From Oceanobacillus massiliensis str. N'diop (GTDB taxonomy: Bacteria; Bacillota; Bacilli; Bacillales; Amphibacillaceae), in assembly GCF_000285495.1 (NCBI RefSeq), contig NZ_HE610978.1, positions 281,169 through 345,168 on the forward strand: DNA of 64,000 bases, written 5' to 3'. This document shows, piece by piece, positions 49,349 through 59,795 of this stretch. Every line of letters starts with the position of its first letter. Position 1 is the stretch's first letter. The notes beneath the pieces are model-generated. The model was given only the letters and a program-made list of their open reading frames with translations. It was not told the DNA's origin and searched no databases. Made by a program: the position numbers and the translations under genes.

Positions 49349-50902
49349 ATGACCAAACAAACATTTCTCCAGGGTGCGCTAATACTAATAGTTGCTGGCA
49401 TGATTACGCGATTTATGGGTTTCATCAATCGAATTGTTGTTGCAAGGCTGATGGGCGAAGAAGGTATAGGTCTCTATATGATGGCCCTCCCTACCCTGTT
49501 TCTCGTAATGACCCTGACACAGCTCGGCTTGCCTGTTGCCATATCGAAGCGCGTAGCAGAAGCCGATGCAGTAAACGATCAGGCCAAGATTAAAAAAATC
49601 CTAATTGTGTCCATAATGGTAACTATGTTTACGAGCATCCTCTTCACCATACTGCTTGCAATCGGTGCACCATACCTAGCATCCTTCCTGCTTACAGACA
49701 GCAGGGCCATGCTTCCGCTGATTGTCATTAGCCCAATCATTCCAATCACCGCTGTTGCTGCCGTTCTAAGAGGATATTTCCAGGGCAAGCAAAACATGAA
49801 GCCGCAAAGCTATGCCCAAGTGATTGAACAAATTGTAAGAATTACTTGTGTTGCTTTTTTTGTAAACCTTCTGATGCCCTACGGAGTGGAATATGCTGCT
49901 GCAGGTGCGATGATTAGTGTAATCATTGGCGAATTCATTTCCCTGTTGTACATGATCCATACATTCAAAAAGAAAAAGACTTTGAAACTGAGAAACCGAT
50001 TTTTTGCATCCTTAAAATCAGGACAAGATGTAGCAAAAGAGCTCTTCTCCATTGCTATACCAAGCTTGGGCAGCAGGATGATCGGTTCCATCTCCAATTT
50101 TCTCGATCCAATTTTAGTCGTACAGAGTCTAGCAATCGCTGGAATATCAAGCTCACTGGCCACAAGGCAATACGGAGAACTTACTGGCTATGTCATGCCA
50201 TTATTATATCTCCCTACATTTATAACCCATTCATTATCAATTGCACTTGTTCCATCAATTGCCGAGGCTGAAGCAAATAAAAACAGGAAAATGATTCATT
50301 ACCGGATTCATCAGTCTATCCGTATTTCGTTTGCTTCCGGAGCGATTTCGACGGTCGTGCTCTCCCTGTTTTCCGTTCAACTGCTAACCTATATGTACGG
50401 AAACGGCGATGCCAGTCATTATTTGATATTAATGGCGCCATTTTTCCTGCTCCTCTATATACAGTCTCCGTTACAGGCCACACTACAGGCGTTGGACCTT
50501 GCAAAGCCTGCCATGTGGAACAGTTTAATTGGCATGGGGTTAAAGTCGGCTGTATTGATCGCCCTTGCCTCCAACCCTAATTTTGGCATGATAGGGGCTG
50601 CAATTGCTATTTGTGCCAGTGTGGTAGCAGTTACCTTACTCCATTTGGCCGTTCTGCATAAAGTAATCGGGTATTCCATACCGTTGCTGGATGCTTGTAA
50701 AATGGCTGTTCTGCTGTGCCTCTCCTTTGCCGGCGGCAGCTACCTGAAGCATATCTATGAAGAAATGGAAGGTAATCTTCTGCTATTTATAGGTCTCCTG
50801 CTCCTATTGCTGATAATTTATATATTCCTGCTTTTTGTTCTAAAATTCATTACGAAAGAAGAACTAAAGCAGATTCCATTATTTCAAAAGCTCCTGCAAT
50901 AA
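49349..50902 (+). CDS. spoVB: Stage V sporulation protein B (MOP-superfamily flippase)
   Basis: 517-residue polysaccharide-transporter family protein with about 14 membrane helices, required for spore cortex in B. subtilis. N-terminal GALILIVAGMITRFMGFINRIVVARLMGEEGIGLYMMALP is characteristic, and LRGYFQGKQNMKP is the family loop. It may flip a cortex lipid precursor. Divergent from comN; their promoters must share the 116-bp gap. Confidence 0.94.
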   Translation: MTKQTFLQGALILIVAGMITRFMGFINRIVVARLMGEEGIGLYMMALPTLFLVMTLTQLGLPVAISKRVAEADAVNDQAKIKKILIVSIMVTMFTSILFTILLAIGAPYLASFLLTDSRAMLPLIVISPIIPITAVAAVLRGYFQGKQNMKPQSYAQVIEQIVRITCVAFFVNLLMPYGVEYAAAGAMISVIIGEFISLLYMIHTFKKKKTLKLRNRFFASLKSGQDVAKELFSIAIPSLGSRMIGSISNFLDPILVVQSLAIAGISSSLATRQYGELTGYVMPLLYLPTFITHSLSIALVPSIAEAEANKNRKMIHYRIHQSIRISFASGAISTVVLSLFSVQLLTYMYGNGDASHYLILMAPFFLLLYIQSPLQATLQALDLAKPAMWNSLIGMGLKSAVLIALASNPNFGMIGAAIAICASVVAVTLLHLAVLHKVIGYSIPLLDACKMAVLLCLSFAGGSYLKHIYEEMEGNLLLFIGLLLLLLIIYIFLLFVLKFITKEELKQIPLFQKLLQ

Positions 50903-50971
50903 GACTAAAAAACATCCAGTCCAGTTTAAGTGCTGCAATAATCAGCTAAAAACAGCTTTTACAGCATAGTT

Positions 50972-51012
50972 AAAAATACAGACACCTGCCAATGGCAAGT
51001 GTCTGTATTTTT
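50972..51012. terminator. Terminator between spoVB and the ArsB/NhaD-type gene
   Basis: AAAAATACAGACACCTGCC (50972-50990) / GGCAAGTGTCTGTATTTTT (50994-51012), nearly perfect 19-bp stem with T-runs on both strands; serves two convergent genes. Confidence 0.9.
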
Positions 51013-52309
51013 ATCCTTCCCCCATATAAGGAATCAAATATCGAATATAAATATAAACAGTAGATACAATCAGAGAAACTATCACAATCGGAAGACCATA
51101 CTTCATGAACCTGATAAAGGAAATTTTTTGATCATCGGCCTCTGCCATTCCAGCTACTACAACATTGGCGGACGCCCCTACAAGGGTGGCATTTCCTCCC
51201 AGACACGCTCCAAGGGCCAAGGACCACCAGATAGGGTCCAGATAGACCATTCCGTATGTTTCGAATTCATGGATGACCGGTATCATGGCCGCTACAAACG
51301 GGATATTATCGATGAACCCGGAGAATAGGCCTGAAACCCATAAAATGAGCAACGTCGTTTTCACATAATCTCCTTCTGTCGAATAAACGATCATCCTTGC
51401 CATCTCATCAATTGCCCCCACTTGCTGAAGGCCTCCAACCAAAGCAAACAAACCAATAAAAAAGGATAAGGTAACCCACTCCACTTTTGAAAGCACGTGT
51501 TCTGTTTTCAGTTCATTTTCTGTCAGCAATAAAAGTAAAACCGCTCCTGTCAGCGCAATGGCTGTCATTTCAATATGAAGTATCGAATGCAGGAGAAATC
51601 CGCTTAATGTCATAACAAGAACCGCAATAGATTTATATAGGAGCGGAGATTGAGTAAGGTTTGCTTTGGCATCAATAGCCATCAGTTCTTCCAGATTTGG
51701 AGTTATTGTCCCTAAACTTTTCCTGAAGAACAGTATGCTGAAAAGGATAAGAAGCAGAAACATAATGCCCGCCACCGGGGCTGTATGCTGAATAAACGAA
51801 AGGAATGTAAAATGCTCGACAGCCTGTCCAATCATAATATTTGGCGGGTCTCCGATTAACGTTGCCGTCCCACCAATATTTGAACTGAATATGATTGTTA
51901 ATAGATAAGGGAATACCGGCAATTTGAGCAGTTTGGTTATTTTCAGCATGACCGGCACAAAGATTAGCACCGTTGTCACATTATCAAGGAATGCTGATCC
52001 CAGTGCCGTCAAAAAAGCTGAGCCAATCAAAAGCGATATTGGATTCCCCCGTACTTTTTGGGCAAATCGGATAGCAATGAAGGTAAATAATCCCGTTTGT
52101 TCTGTTATTGAAATAAGCACCATCATGGAAAACAGCAATGCAATCGTATTCCAGTCAATATACTGAAAGAACACCTCCTCTGTCGTGTAAATTCCTGTCA
52201 GGAGCAAGAGAACGCCACCAGCGAGTGCTGCTATAGCACGGTTAATTTTCTCGGTCATGATGAAGAAATAACTAATTAAAAATATAAGGCCTGCAAGTAT
52301 GACATCCAT
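51011..52309 (-). CDS. ArsB/NhaD-type ion transporter permease
   Basis: 432 residues, about 11-12 membrane helices. IT superfamily hallmarks: WNTIALLFSMMVLISITEQTGLF, ALGSAFLDNVTTVLIFVPV, IGGTATLIGDPPNIMIGQ and, in the second half, SGFIDNIPFVAAMIPVI with LGGNATLVGASANVVV. The two pseudo-symmetric DN-TT/IGDPPN-like motifs fit Na+/H+ antiporters, arsenite pumps or carboxylate carriers; the substrate cannot be fixed. No ars genes nearby. B. subtilis lacks a gene here. Confidence 0.85.
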   Translation of the reverse strand: MDVILAGLIFLISYFFIMTEKINRAIAALAGGVLLLLTGIYTTEEVFFQYIDWNTIALLFSMMVLISITEQTGLFTFIAIRFAQKVRGNPISLLIGSAFLTALGSAFLDNVTTVLIFVPVMLKITKLLKLPVFPYLLTIIFSSNIGGTATLIGDPPNIMIGQAVEHFTFLSFIQHTAPVAGIMFLLLILFSILFFRKSLGTITPNLEELMAIDAKANLTQSPLLYKSIAVLVMTLSGFLLHSILHIEMTAIALTGAVLLLLLTENELKTEHVLSKVEWVTLSFFIGLFALVGGLQQVGAIDEMARMIVYSTEGDYVKTTLLILWVSGLFSGFIDNIPFVAAMIPVIHEFETYGMVYLDPIWWSLALGACLGGNATLVGASANVVVAGMAEADDQKISFIRFMKYGLPIVIVSLIVSTVYIYIRYLIPYMGEG

Positions 52310-52438
52310 ATTAGCCCTCTTTCACCTTAATTTATAGATCTCTATAAATTGTATGCTTGTGAAAATATAAATATCTTCTTCTAAATTAATTTCATGCGAA
52401 TAAAATGAGGGTAAACGGACAAACATGGGGGGAAAGCA

Positions 52439-52819
52439 ATGCAGAAAAATCAATTCATTGCATTATTGTATGGTTGGATTGTAGTCTTTGGCATTATACT
52501 AATATCCAGTTTCATTTTAGCCCTGATCTGGAATTTCACGGCATTAAAAGAGTCTGGACTGCAATGGGCAACATTGGTGATTGGCCTGTTGGCCCTATTT
52601 TCCGGTGGAATTACAGCCGGCATCAAAGGGAAGGCAAAAGGATGGATGATTGGCGGAGCTACTGGAATAGGGTTCTCTTTAATCATTTTTCTCATTCAAT
52701 ATCTTGGTTATCAGCAAGGTTTTTCACTGGAACAGGGCCTCTATCACCTGAGCTATCTGGCAGCAGCACTTCTTGGCGGCATTATCGGCGTAAACCTGAC
52801 TGAACCAATCAGTGAATAA
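52439..52819 (+). CDS. yrzE: TIGR04086/YrzE family membrane protein
   Basis: 126 residues with four membrane helices and glycine-rich small-residue packing (LALFSGGITAGIKGKAKGWMIGGATGIGF; LAAALLGGIIGVNL), as in YrzE. It starts at ATG after GGGGGGAA. Function unknown. It is convergent with yajC, position as in B. subtilis. Confidence 0.85.
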   Translation: MQKNQFIALLYGWIVVFGIILISSFILALIWNFTALKESGLQWATLVIGLLALFSGGITAGIKGKAKGWMIGGATGIGFSLIIFLIQYLGYQQGFSLEQGLYHLSYLAAALLGGIIGVNLTEPISE

Positions 52820-52829
52820 TGTAATTGAA

Positions 52830-52863
52830 AAAAGAAGTTAATGCATTGGCATTAACTTCTTTT
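52830..52863. terminator. Bidirectional terminator, yrzE / yajC
   Basis: AAAAGAAGTTAATGC (52830-52844) / GCATTAACTTCTTTT (52849-52863), 15-bp perfect stem. A second, imperfect hairpin, lacking a T-run, lies nearer yajC at about 52910-52955. Confidence 0.88.
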
Positions 52864-52961
52864 CATGAAAACGATGTGTGCTTTCTATGTATCTTCATAC
52901 ATACCATGCACCCGTATAAGCCAAGAATCAGTGTTTCTCAGCTTATAACCCGGTTACATTA

Positions 52962-53222
52962 TTAAGCCTGTTTCACTTCGCGGACCGCAGAGCGATCGTA
53001 CGTAAGTTTTGTACCATCGACAGTGACTAAAATGAGTGTAGATTCATCAACCGCATGAACCTTACCATGCATCCCGCCAATTGTAACGATGTCATCTCCC
53101 TTTTGCAGGTTTGTCTGCATTTCCCTAACTTGCTTCTGTCGCTTTTGCTGCGGACGAATAAGAAGGAAGTAGAAAATGACGAACATCAAGATAATAGGTA
53201 ATAATGATACTAACATATCCAT
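52962..53222 (-). CDS. yajC: Preprotein translocase accessory subunit YajC
   Basis: 86 residues: one membrane helix (about 3-21), then FLLIRPQQKRQKQVREMQTNLQKGDDIVTIGGMHGKV, the typical basic stretch and SH3-like cytosolic domain. Works with SecDF, encoded 4 kb away. It follows tgt by 23 bp in the queA-tgt-yajC operon. Confidence 0.96.
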   Translation of the reverse strand: MDMLVSLLPIILMFVIFYFLLIRPQQKRQKQVREMQTNLQKGDDIVTIGGMHGKVHAVDESTLILVTVDGTKLTYDRSAVREVKQA

Positions 53223-53245
53223 ATTATTTCACCTCTTTCTATTAC

Positions 53246-54403
<1,158 letters not shown>

Positions 54404-55429
54404 TTATAAAATTAACATCGCATCTCCAAAACTGAAGAAACGATATTTTTCCTTCACTGCCTCATTATAGGCTTTTAGCATCGAGTCTCTATCGGCAAGC
54501 GCACTAACGAGCATGATCAGCGTTGATTTTGGCAGATGGAAGTTTGTAATCAGACCATCAATTGCCTTGAATTCATATGGCGGATATATGAAAATATCAG
54601 TCCAGCCGCTTGATTCCACAAATGTATCGTTGTCTCTTGCTATTGTTTCCAATGTTCTAGTAGATGTTGTGCCAACAGAGATGATTCTGCCGCCATCTGC
54701 TTTTACCTGATTTAACGTATCGGCTGTTTCCTGACTCATATGATAGAACTCGGAGTGCATCTTATGTTCATCGATATCATCCACACTAACAGGACGGAAG
54801 GTTCCCAGCCCGACATGCAAGGTAATAAAAGCAATGGTTACGCCCATTTCGTTGATTTCTGCAAGAAGTTCGTTCGTAAAATGCAAACCTGCTGTAGGTG
54901 CAGCTGCAGAGCCCTCTTCCTTGGCATAGACGGTCTGGTAGCGTTCTTTTTCAGGAAGTTGTTCTTTAATATATGGAGGAAGAGGCATTTCTCCCAATTC
55001 ATCCAGTACCTCATAGAAGATTCCATCATAAGAAAATTCCATTACACGTCCGCCGTGTTCTTTCATTCCTTTACATGTCGCCTTCAGTTTCCCGTCTCCG
55101 AAGATCAGCTCTGTTCCAAGCTTTACTTTTCTGGCCGGTTTTGTAAGGACTTCCCACGTATCCTGTTCTTCCTGATGCAGCAGCAATACTTCTATCTTTG
55201 CACCAGTATCCTGTTTTATTCCATAGAGCCTGGCGGGAAGCACCCGGGTATCATTGAGGACGAGACAGTCACCTTTTTTCAAGTAGTCCTTTATATCGCT
55301 AAAATGCCTGTGCTCGGTTTGCTTTGTCTGTCGATTGAATACAAGCAGCCTTGACGCTGTCCGTTCTTTTAAAGGGGTTTGGGCAATTAATTCTTCTGGT
55401 AGGTCAAAATCAAAATCTTCTATATTCAT
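54404..55429 (-). CDS. queA: S-adenosylmethionine:tRNA ribosyltransferase-isomerase QueA
   Basis: Transfers the ribosyl part of SAM to preQ1-tRNA, giving epoxyqueuosine; 341 residues. [13 protein letters not shown] at the start, [24 protein letters not shown] and [15 protein letters not shown] near the end are diagnostic. ATG at 55429 with GGAG 7 nt upstream and the family N-terminus is preferred over a 9-codon longer start. Confidence 0.96.
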   Translation of the reverse strand: MNIEDFDFDLPEELIAQTPLKERTASRLLVFNRQTKQTEHRHFSDIKDYLKKGDCLVLNDTRVLPARLYGIKQDTGAKIEVLLLHQEEQDTWEVLTKPARKVKLGTELIFGDGKLKATCKGMKEHGGRVMEFSYDGIFYEVLDELGEMPLPPYIKEQLPEKERYQTVYAKEEGSAAAPTAGLHFTNELLAEINEMGVTIAFITLHVGLGTFRPVSVDDIDEHKMHSEFYHMSQETADTLNQVKADGGRIISVGTTSTRTLETIARDNDTFVESSGWTDIFIYPPYEFKAIDGLITNFHLPKSTLIMLVSALADRDSMLKAYNEAVKEKYRFFSFGDAMLIL

Positions 55430-55460
55430 GTTGTATCTCCTTACTGTAAGCTTCACAATC

Positions 55461-55658
55461 TTAGCGGAATTTTCCTAGAATAAAAAATAGCAATGAAAGT
55501 ATGATGCTGATGACAATTGATGTCATGATTGGAAAATATACCGTGAAATTCCCCTTTTTGACAGTAATGTCACCTGGCAGTTTGCCAATGAAAGTCCAAA
55601 TGAGACCAATGATTACGAACGCGATACCGAGGACAATAAAAAGCTTTCCCATGTTCAT
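55461..55658 (-). CDS. DUF2905 small membrane protein
   Basis: 65 residues, two membrane helices separated by the family signature [25 protein letters not shown]. Overlaps the ruvB end by 4 bp, so translationally coupled. Function unknown; B. subtilis has a like gene (yrzS) here. Confidence 0.85.
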   Translation of the reverse strand: MNMGKLFIVLGIAFVIIGLIWTFIGKLPGDITVKKGNFTVYFPIMTSIVISIILSLLFFILGKFR

Positions 55659-56659
55659 CCTTCACCCTGGCCGTTTAATCCAAAATGCTGGTATGCTTTA
55701 GGTGTGACCACTCTTCCCCTTGGTGTACGCTGGATAAAACCAATTTGCAGAAGATACGGTTCATAGACATCTTCAATCGTCTGGGATTCTTCTCCGATTG
55801 TCGCTGCAATGGTGTCCAGTCCAACCGGTCCTCCATTGAAGCCATCCATAATTCCTTTTAACAGCTTGTGATCGATATGATCCAAACCGGCATCATCCAC
55901 CTGCAGCATGTTTAATGCAAGATCTGTCGTTGCAAGATTGATTTCCGTTTCTCCTCTAACCTGAGAAATATCACGTATCCTTTTCAACAGTCTATTGGCA
56001 ATCCGGGGCGTTCCCCTCGATCTTCTTGCAACTTCGATAGCTGCTTCTTTTGTAATGGATGTATCAAATATTTCGGCAGTTCTCTCCACAATCGAGCACA
56101 GGTCTTTGACTTCATAGAATTCCAGTCTGCTTAAAACTCCAAACCTGTCCCGGAGCGGCGCAGTAAGCAGCCCTGCTCTAGTAGTTGCCCCGACAAGCGT
56201 GAATGGAGGCAAGTCAATCCGAACTGATCTGGCGCTCGGGCCAGTACCAATAACAATATCGAGGAAAAAATCTTCCATCGCTGGATAGAGGACCTCTTCA
56301 ACGGCTCTTGGAAGACGATGCACTTCATCGATGAATAACACATCCCCCGGCTCAAGCGATGATAGAATAGCGGCAAGATCGCCTGCACGTTCAATAGCAG
56401 GTCCTGATGTTGAACGGAAATGAACCCCCATTTCATTCGCGATAATAGCAGCCAATGTCGTTTTACCTAGTCCGGGTGGTCCGTATAATAAGACATGGTC
56501 AAGGGGTTCTTCCCGCATTTTGGCAGCCTGAATAAATATACTGAGGTTTTCTTTCACTTTGTCCTGCCCAATATATTGATTCAGGCTTGTTGGACGCAGA
56601 CTAAATTCAATAGCGGTGTCATCCTCTTGGATTTCACCAGTAATCATACGTTCGTCCAT
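55655..56659 (-). CDS. ruvB: Holliday junction helicase motor RuvB
   Basis: 334-residue AAA+ branch-migration ATPase. [19 protein letters not shown], Walker [19 protein letters not shown] near 50, Walker [25 protein letters not shown], sensor [18 protein letters not shown] and the C-terminal winged helix ([17 protein letters not shown]). ATG at 56659 (MDERMITGE) follows GGTGGG; the frame upstream of it overlaps ruvA and is not used. 16 bp after ruvA. Confidence 0.97.
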   Translation of the reverse strand: MDERMITGEIQEDDTAIEFSLRPTSLNQYIGQDKVKENLSIFIQAAKMREEPLDHVLLYGPPGLGKTTLAAIIANEMGVHFRSTSGPAIERAGDLAAILSSLEPGDVLFIDEVHRLPRAVEEVLYPAMEDFFLDIVIGTGPSARSVRIDLPPFTLVGATTRAGLLTAPLRDRFGVLSRLEFYEVKDLCSIVERTAEIFDTSITKEAAIEVARRSRGTPRIANRLLKRIRDISQVRGETEINLATTDLALNMLQVDDAGLDHIDHKLLKGIMDGFNGGPVGLDTIAATIGEESQTIEDVYEPYLLQIGFIQRTPRGRVVTPKAYQHFGLNGQGEG

Positions 56660-56675
56660 AATGGTCCCACCTTTC

Positions 56676-57281
56676 CTAATTTCTGACAAGCAGCCCTAGC
56701 GCTTTTCGAATTGCCTCATCTGTGCTTGAAACATTCTCCTTCTTCAGTTCGGGCATGATCCCTTTTACTTCTCTATCGGTATATCCAAGAGCTTTCAACG
56801 CTTCTCCTGCCTCTTTGATTAGCGCACTCGCATCTTCTTGTTTTTCCGTTGTCTGTTCTGTCTCCGTATCTATCGAGAAGACATGGATAAGCTTCCCTTT
56901 CAAATCGAGAATAATTTGTCGTGCGGTTTTCTTGCCAACTCCAGGAAAGCTTGTCAGGAATTTGTCATCTTCCCTCTCAATCGCTGCCACGAAACCAGCT
57001 ATGTCCACACCTGCAAGGATCGCCAAAGCACCTTTTGGACCGATGCCGGAGACGGAAATCAGTTTCGTAAATAGATACTTCTCGTCCTGATTCTTAAACC
57101 CGTATAATACCTGTATATCTTCACGTACATAATGATATGTATTGATCAATATCTCTTTTCTTAACGATGTTTGAAATGCAAATGGATTTGCACAAACTAT
57201 TTCATAGCCGACACCTTGTACATCGACAATTACTGACTCATCCTGAATCGTTGTCAGCTGACCCTTAATATAGGCAATCAT
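56676..57281 (-). CDS. ruvA: Holliday junction DNA-binding protein RuvA
   Basis: 201 residues. Domain I OB-fold ([27 protein letters not shown]), domain II HhH pair ([16 protein letters not shown] and [22 protein letters not shown]), and domain III ([19 protein letters not shown]), which contacts RuvB. First gene of the ruvA-ruvB-DUF2905-queA-tgt-yajC run. bofC, found beside ruvA in B. subtilis, is not present. Confidence 0.97.
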   Translation of the reverse strand: MIAYIKGQLTTIQDESVIVDVQGVGYEIVCANPFAFQTSLRKEILINTYHYVREDIQVLYGFKNQDEKYLFTKLISVSGIGPKGALAILAGVDIAGFVAAIEREDDKFLTSFPGVGKKTARQIILDLKGKLIHVFSIDTETEQTTEKQEDASALIKEAGEALKALGYTDREVKGIMPELKKENVSSTDEAIRKALGLLVRN

Positions 57282-57327
57282 ACAATCATTCCCTTTACTT
57301 ATTTTAACATAGTTACTCCGGAAACAA

Positions 57328-57361
57328 TAAACTTCTATTCCCTCATAGAAATAGAAGTTTA
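57328..57361 (-). terminator. yebC terminator
   Basis: TAAACTTCTATT (57328-57339) / AATAGAAGTTTA (57350-57361), 12-bp perfect stem, followed by TTGTTT on minus. Confidence 0.75.
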
Positions 57362-57370
57362 TCTCACAGT

Positions 57371-58102
57371 TTAATTGGATTCTTCCAAATTATGATGAAT
57401 ATCCTGTACATCTTCGCTTTCTTCCAATGTTTCAATTAGATTCATCATTTTTTGCTCATCTTCCGGGGCGAGCTGATTGTAATTTTGGGCAATCAATGTC
57501 ACTTCCCCGTCAGAAATCTCATACCCGTTCGCAGTTAGGTGTTCGGAAACGGTCTGAAAATTCTCTGGCTCGGTAAATATTTCATATGCTCCGTCCTGAA
57601 CGGCAATATCCTCAGCACCTGCTTCAAGTGCGTCCATTGTTATCGCATCTTCATTGATGGAGGCATCATCATTGGTGATGACTATATATCCTTTGCGATC
57701 GAACATAAAGGATACACTGCCATTCTCCCCCAGATTTCCGCCATTCTTTTTGAAGGCATGTCTCACTTCAGCAGCTGTTCGGTTTTTATTGTCTGTTAAA
57801 ACATTTACGATAACAGCAACACCGCCAGGACCGTAGCCTTCATAGGTAATCTCTTCATAGGTTGCACCGTCAAGTGTACCCGTTGCCTTCTTGATATTAC
57901 GGTCTATGTTGTCATTGGGCATATTATCTGCCTTTGCCTTTTCCACTGCCGCTCTCAAAACGGCATTCGTACTAAGGTCTGCTCCACCCTGTTTTGCAGC
58001 TATATAGATATCTTTGGCATGCCGCATAAAGATTTTACCTTTTTTAGCATCCTGAGCATTTTTTCTTTTCTGTATGTTTTTCCATTTAGAATGACCAGCC
58101 AT
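57371..58102 (-). CDS. yrbC: YebC/PmpR family protein (YrbC)
   Basis: 243 residues. [24 protein letters not shown] is the invariant start, and [35 protein letters not shown] is the family core. Long annotated as a transcriptional regulator; recent work on YebC proteins points to help with translation of proline-rich stretches. SafA, encoded 1.7 kb away, is unusually proline-rich. Conserved place between ruvA and the safA/coxA region. Confidence 0.95.
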   Translation of the reverse strand: MAGHSKWKNIQKRKNAQDAKKGKIFMRHAKDIYIAAKQGGADLSTNAVLRAAVEKAKADNMPNDNIDRNIKKATGTLDGATYEEITYEGYGPGGVAVIVNVLTDNKNRTAAEVRHAFKKNGGNLGENGSVSFMFDRKGYIVITNDDASINEDAITMDALEAGAEDIAVQDGAYEIFTEPENFQTVSEHLTANGYEISDGEVTLIAQNYNQLAPEDEQKMMNLIETLEESEDVQDIHHNLEESN

Positions 58103-58190
58103 TGGACTTTCCCCTCTCTAGAAATTCTTTTCTTACTATAACAAAAAATACAGTTCGGGAAAAGGAAAATCCTTTCTAAAAGCCGATCAT

Positions 58191-58748
58191 CTAATCGTTC
58201 AGCTGAAATAAATCCTCAATGAATTTCTCCACACCTTCTCCGCTGTTTTTCGCTCCCAGCCTGGCATCCAGGTTTTTCATTCGGTCCCAATGGATTTCAT
58301 CTGTGTATACGATGATCTCCTTATCGGTATCCGGAACGATTTCCCTGACGTATTCCTCAACATCCGGCACCTCAAGGTTAAAGCGTTCCTGAAGCATGAC
58401 AGCGACAATAATACGGTCATCTGTGGATGCAACCTGAGCCTGAATGATATCTTTGCGCTGCTGCAATTCCTCAGATATTCGAATCGATTCTTCATTGGTA
58501 TATGCATCTGTATAGTTGCTGAAATCAGCATCATTAGCCATCTTTTGTTCACTTTGAGGATAGCCGCCCTGTTCTCCGATCGATGATTCATCTTTATTGT
58601 AGATGTCCCGATCTTTCCTATCAAAGTGAATGGGCTGTATCGAACCACCATCATTTATATCCGAAGTCTGCTGTGTACGTTCGCCATTTGTACATCCAGC
58701 TGCAAGCAAAAGGATCAGCATTAGTGATAGCAATAATTTATTCAACAT
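58191..58748 (-). CDS. YhcN/YlaJ family spore lipoprotein (CoxA-like)
   Basis: 185 residues. Lipobox LAAGC with Cys at about 19, then a hydrophilic linker and the C-terminal domain with AQVASTDDRIIVAVMLQERFNLEVPDVEEYVREIVPDTDKEIIVYTD, as in sporulation lipoproteins YhcN, YlaJ and CoxA. Its position beside yebC and near safA matches B. subtilis coxA, a cortex protein. The GGGAGG ribosome site, 8 nt before ATG, lies within a 17-bp hairpin, suggesting translational control. Confidence 0.82.
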   Translation of the reverse strand: MLNKLLLSLMLILLLAAGCTNGERTQQTSDINDGGSIQPIHFDRKDRDIYNKDESSIGEQGGYPQSEQKMANDADFSNYTDAYTNEESIRISEELQQRKDIIQAQVASTDDRIIVAVMLQERFNLEVPDVEEYVREIVPDTDKEIIVYTDEIHWDRMKNLDARLGAKNSGEGVEKFIEDLFQLND

Positions 58749-58749
58749 A

Positions 58750-58794
58750 AAATAAACCTCCCTTATATGTAGTTTGCATAAGGGAGGTTTATTT
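58750..58794 (-). promoter_or_regulatory. 17-bp hairpin burying a ribosome binding site
   Basis: AAATAAACCTCCCTTAT (58750-58766) and ATAAGGGAGGTTTATTT (58778-58794) are perfect complements with an 11-nt loop. On minus the 3' arm contains the SD GGGAGG of the CoxA-like gene. It may also end nadE transcription, though the following T-run is broken by the start codon region. Confidence 0.8.
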
Positions 58795-58816
58795 ACACAG
58801 TTAAATTAAGGAAAAA

Positions 58817-59557
58817 TCAGCTACGTTTAAACTGCGGTAGACCATCGCGTTTATGGGATGTGCGTCGATGCATTGTCTCGATGATTTCTTTATCTCCGGC
58901 AGCAATTTCCTGCCCCTTCAAATATCCGTCAATTGTATCATAGGATACACCCATTTCTGCTTCATCGGTTTGATTTTCCCAAAGATCAGCACTTGGCTTC
59001 TTGGCAACAATCTGTTCTGGAACTTCCAGATATTTAGCCAATTCTCTAACTTCTGTTTTAGTAAATTCGACTATTGGCAGAATATCCACTCCGCCGTCGC
59101 CATATTTGGTGAAATAACCCGTATACCATTCCGCTGCATTATCAGTTCCAACCACTAAATAATTATAATTGGTTGCAATCGTGTACAGCGTACCCATCCG
59201 AAGTCTCGCTCTCAGATTCGCTCCCGCCAGGCGATCATTCTCTTTGTTAAATTGACCTTTTTCTTTTAATCCGCTTTGGATCTGCGAATACATTACATTG
59301 TGTGTGTCTGTAAGATTCACCGTCATGGAATCAATTCCACTCTTTTCAATAACACTTTTCGCATCATCCAAGTTGGCATCTGAGGTATAAATTGGCATCA
59401 TAACACCCAGAGAGTTATCCGGACAGGCTCGTTTGATTAAATTGGCAACTACAGCAGAATCAAGACCGCCGCTAACGCCAACAAGCAGTCCATCTACGCC
59501 GGCCTGTTTAACTTGTTCCTGCAACCATTCTACAATTGCATTTACTTCATTTTCCAT
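58817..59557 (-). CDS. nadE: NH3-dependent NAD+ synthetase NadE
   Basis: Amidates deamido-NAD to NAD+; 246 residues. PP-loop LLVGVSGGLDSAVVANLI (21-38), DNAAEWYTGYFTKYGDGGVDILPI with the substrate loop, and KKPSADLWENQTDEAEMG. It is shorter than B. subtilis NadE (272 residues) and resembles the compact form seen in many Firmicutes. It lies between safA and the CoxA-like gene, whereas these two are adjacent in B. subtilis. Confidence 0.94.
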   Translation of the reverse strand: MENEVNAIVEWLQEQVKQAGVDGLLVGVSGGLDSAVVANLIKRACPDNSLGVMMPIYTSDANLDDAKSVIEKSGIDSMTVNLTDTHNVMYSQIQSGLKEKGQFNKENDRLAGANLRARLRMGTLYTIATNYNYLVVGTDNAAEWYTGYFTKYGDGGVDILPIVEFTKTEVRELAKYLEVPEQIVAKKPSADLWENQTDEAEMGVSYDTIDGYLKGQEIAAGDKEIIETMHRRTSHKRDGLPQFKRS

Positions 59558-59764
59558 TATAATCTCTCCTCATAACATTTCTATTTTTATTATATATTAC
59601 CATTGATTCCCTATTTTTCAAAAATAAAGGCATATACGAAGAAGAATTTTGTCGGTTTGGAGCTGGTAAAATAATGAAAAGCTGAAAAATACTGATATAT
59701 GCTATATGTCACGTGGCCAAGCTATAAAGCTTGCTTATATAAAAATAACGACAGACAAAATAAA

Positions 59765-59788
59765 AGAGACGAACTCTAGGTCGCCTCT
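59765..59788 (-). terminator. safA terminator
   Basis: On minus, AGAGGCGA and TCGTCTCT pair (one G-U) with an 8-nt loop, followed by TTTTATTTT, just past the safA stop. Confidence 0.7.
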
Positions 59789-59795
59789 GTTGTAG

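Noticed and set aside
52905..52960. Hairpin just downstream of yajC
   Set aside because: CCG...TATAAGC/GCTTATACGG pairs imperfectly and lacks a T-run; the nearby 15-bp hairpin is the better terminator.
54740..55354. 204-codon ORF antisense to queA
   Set aside because: Shadow of a well-supported gene; its sequence resembles no family.
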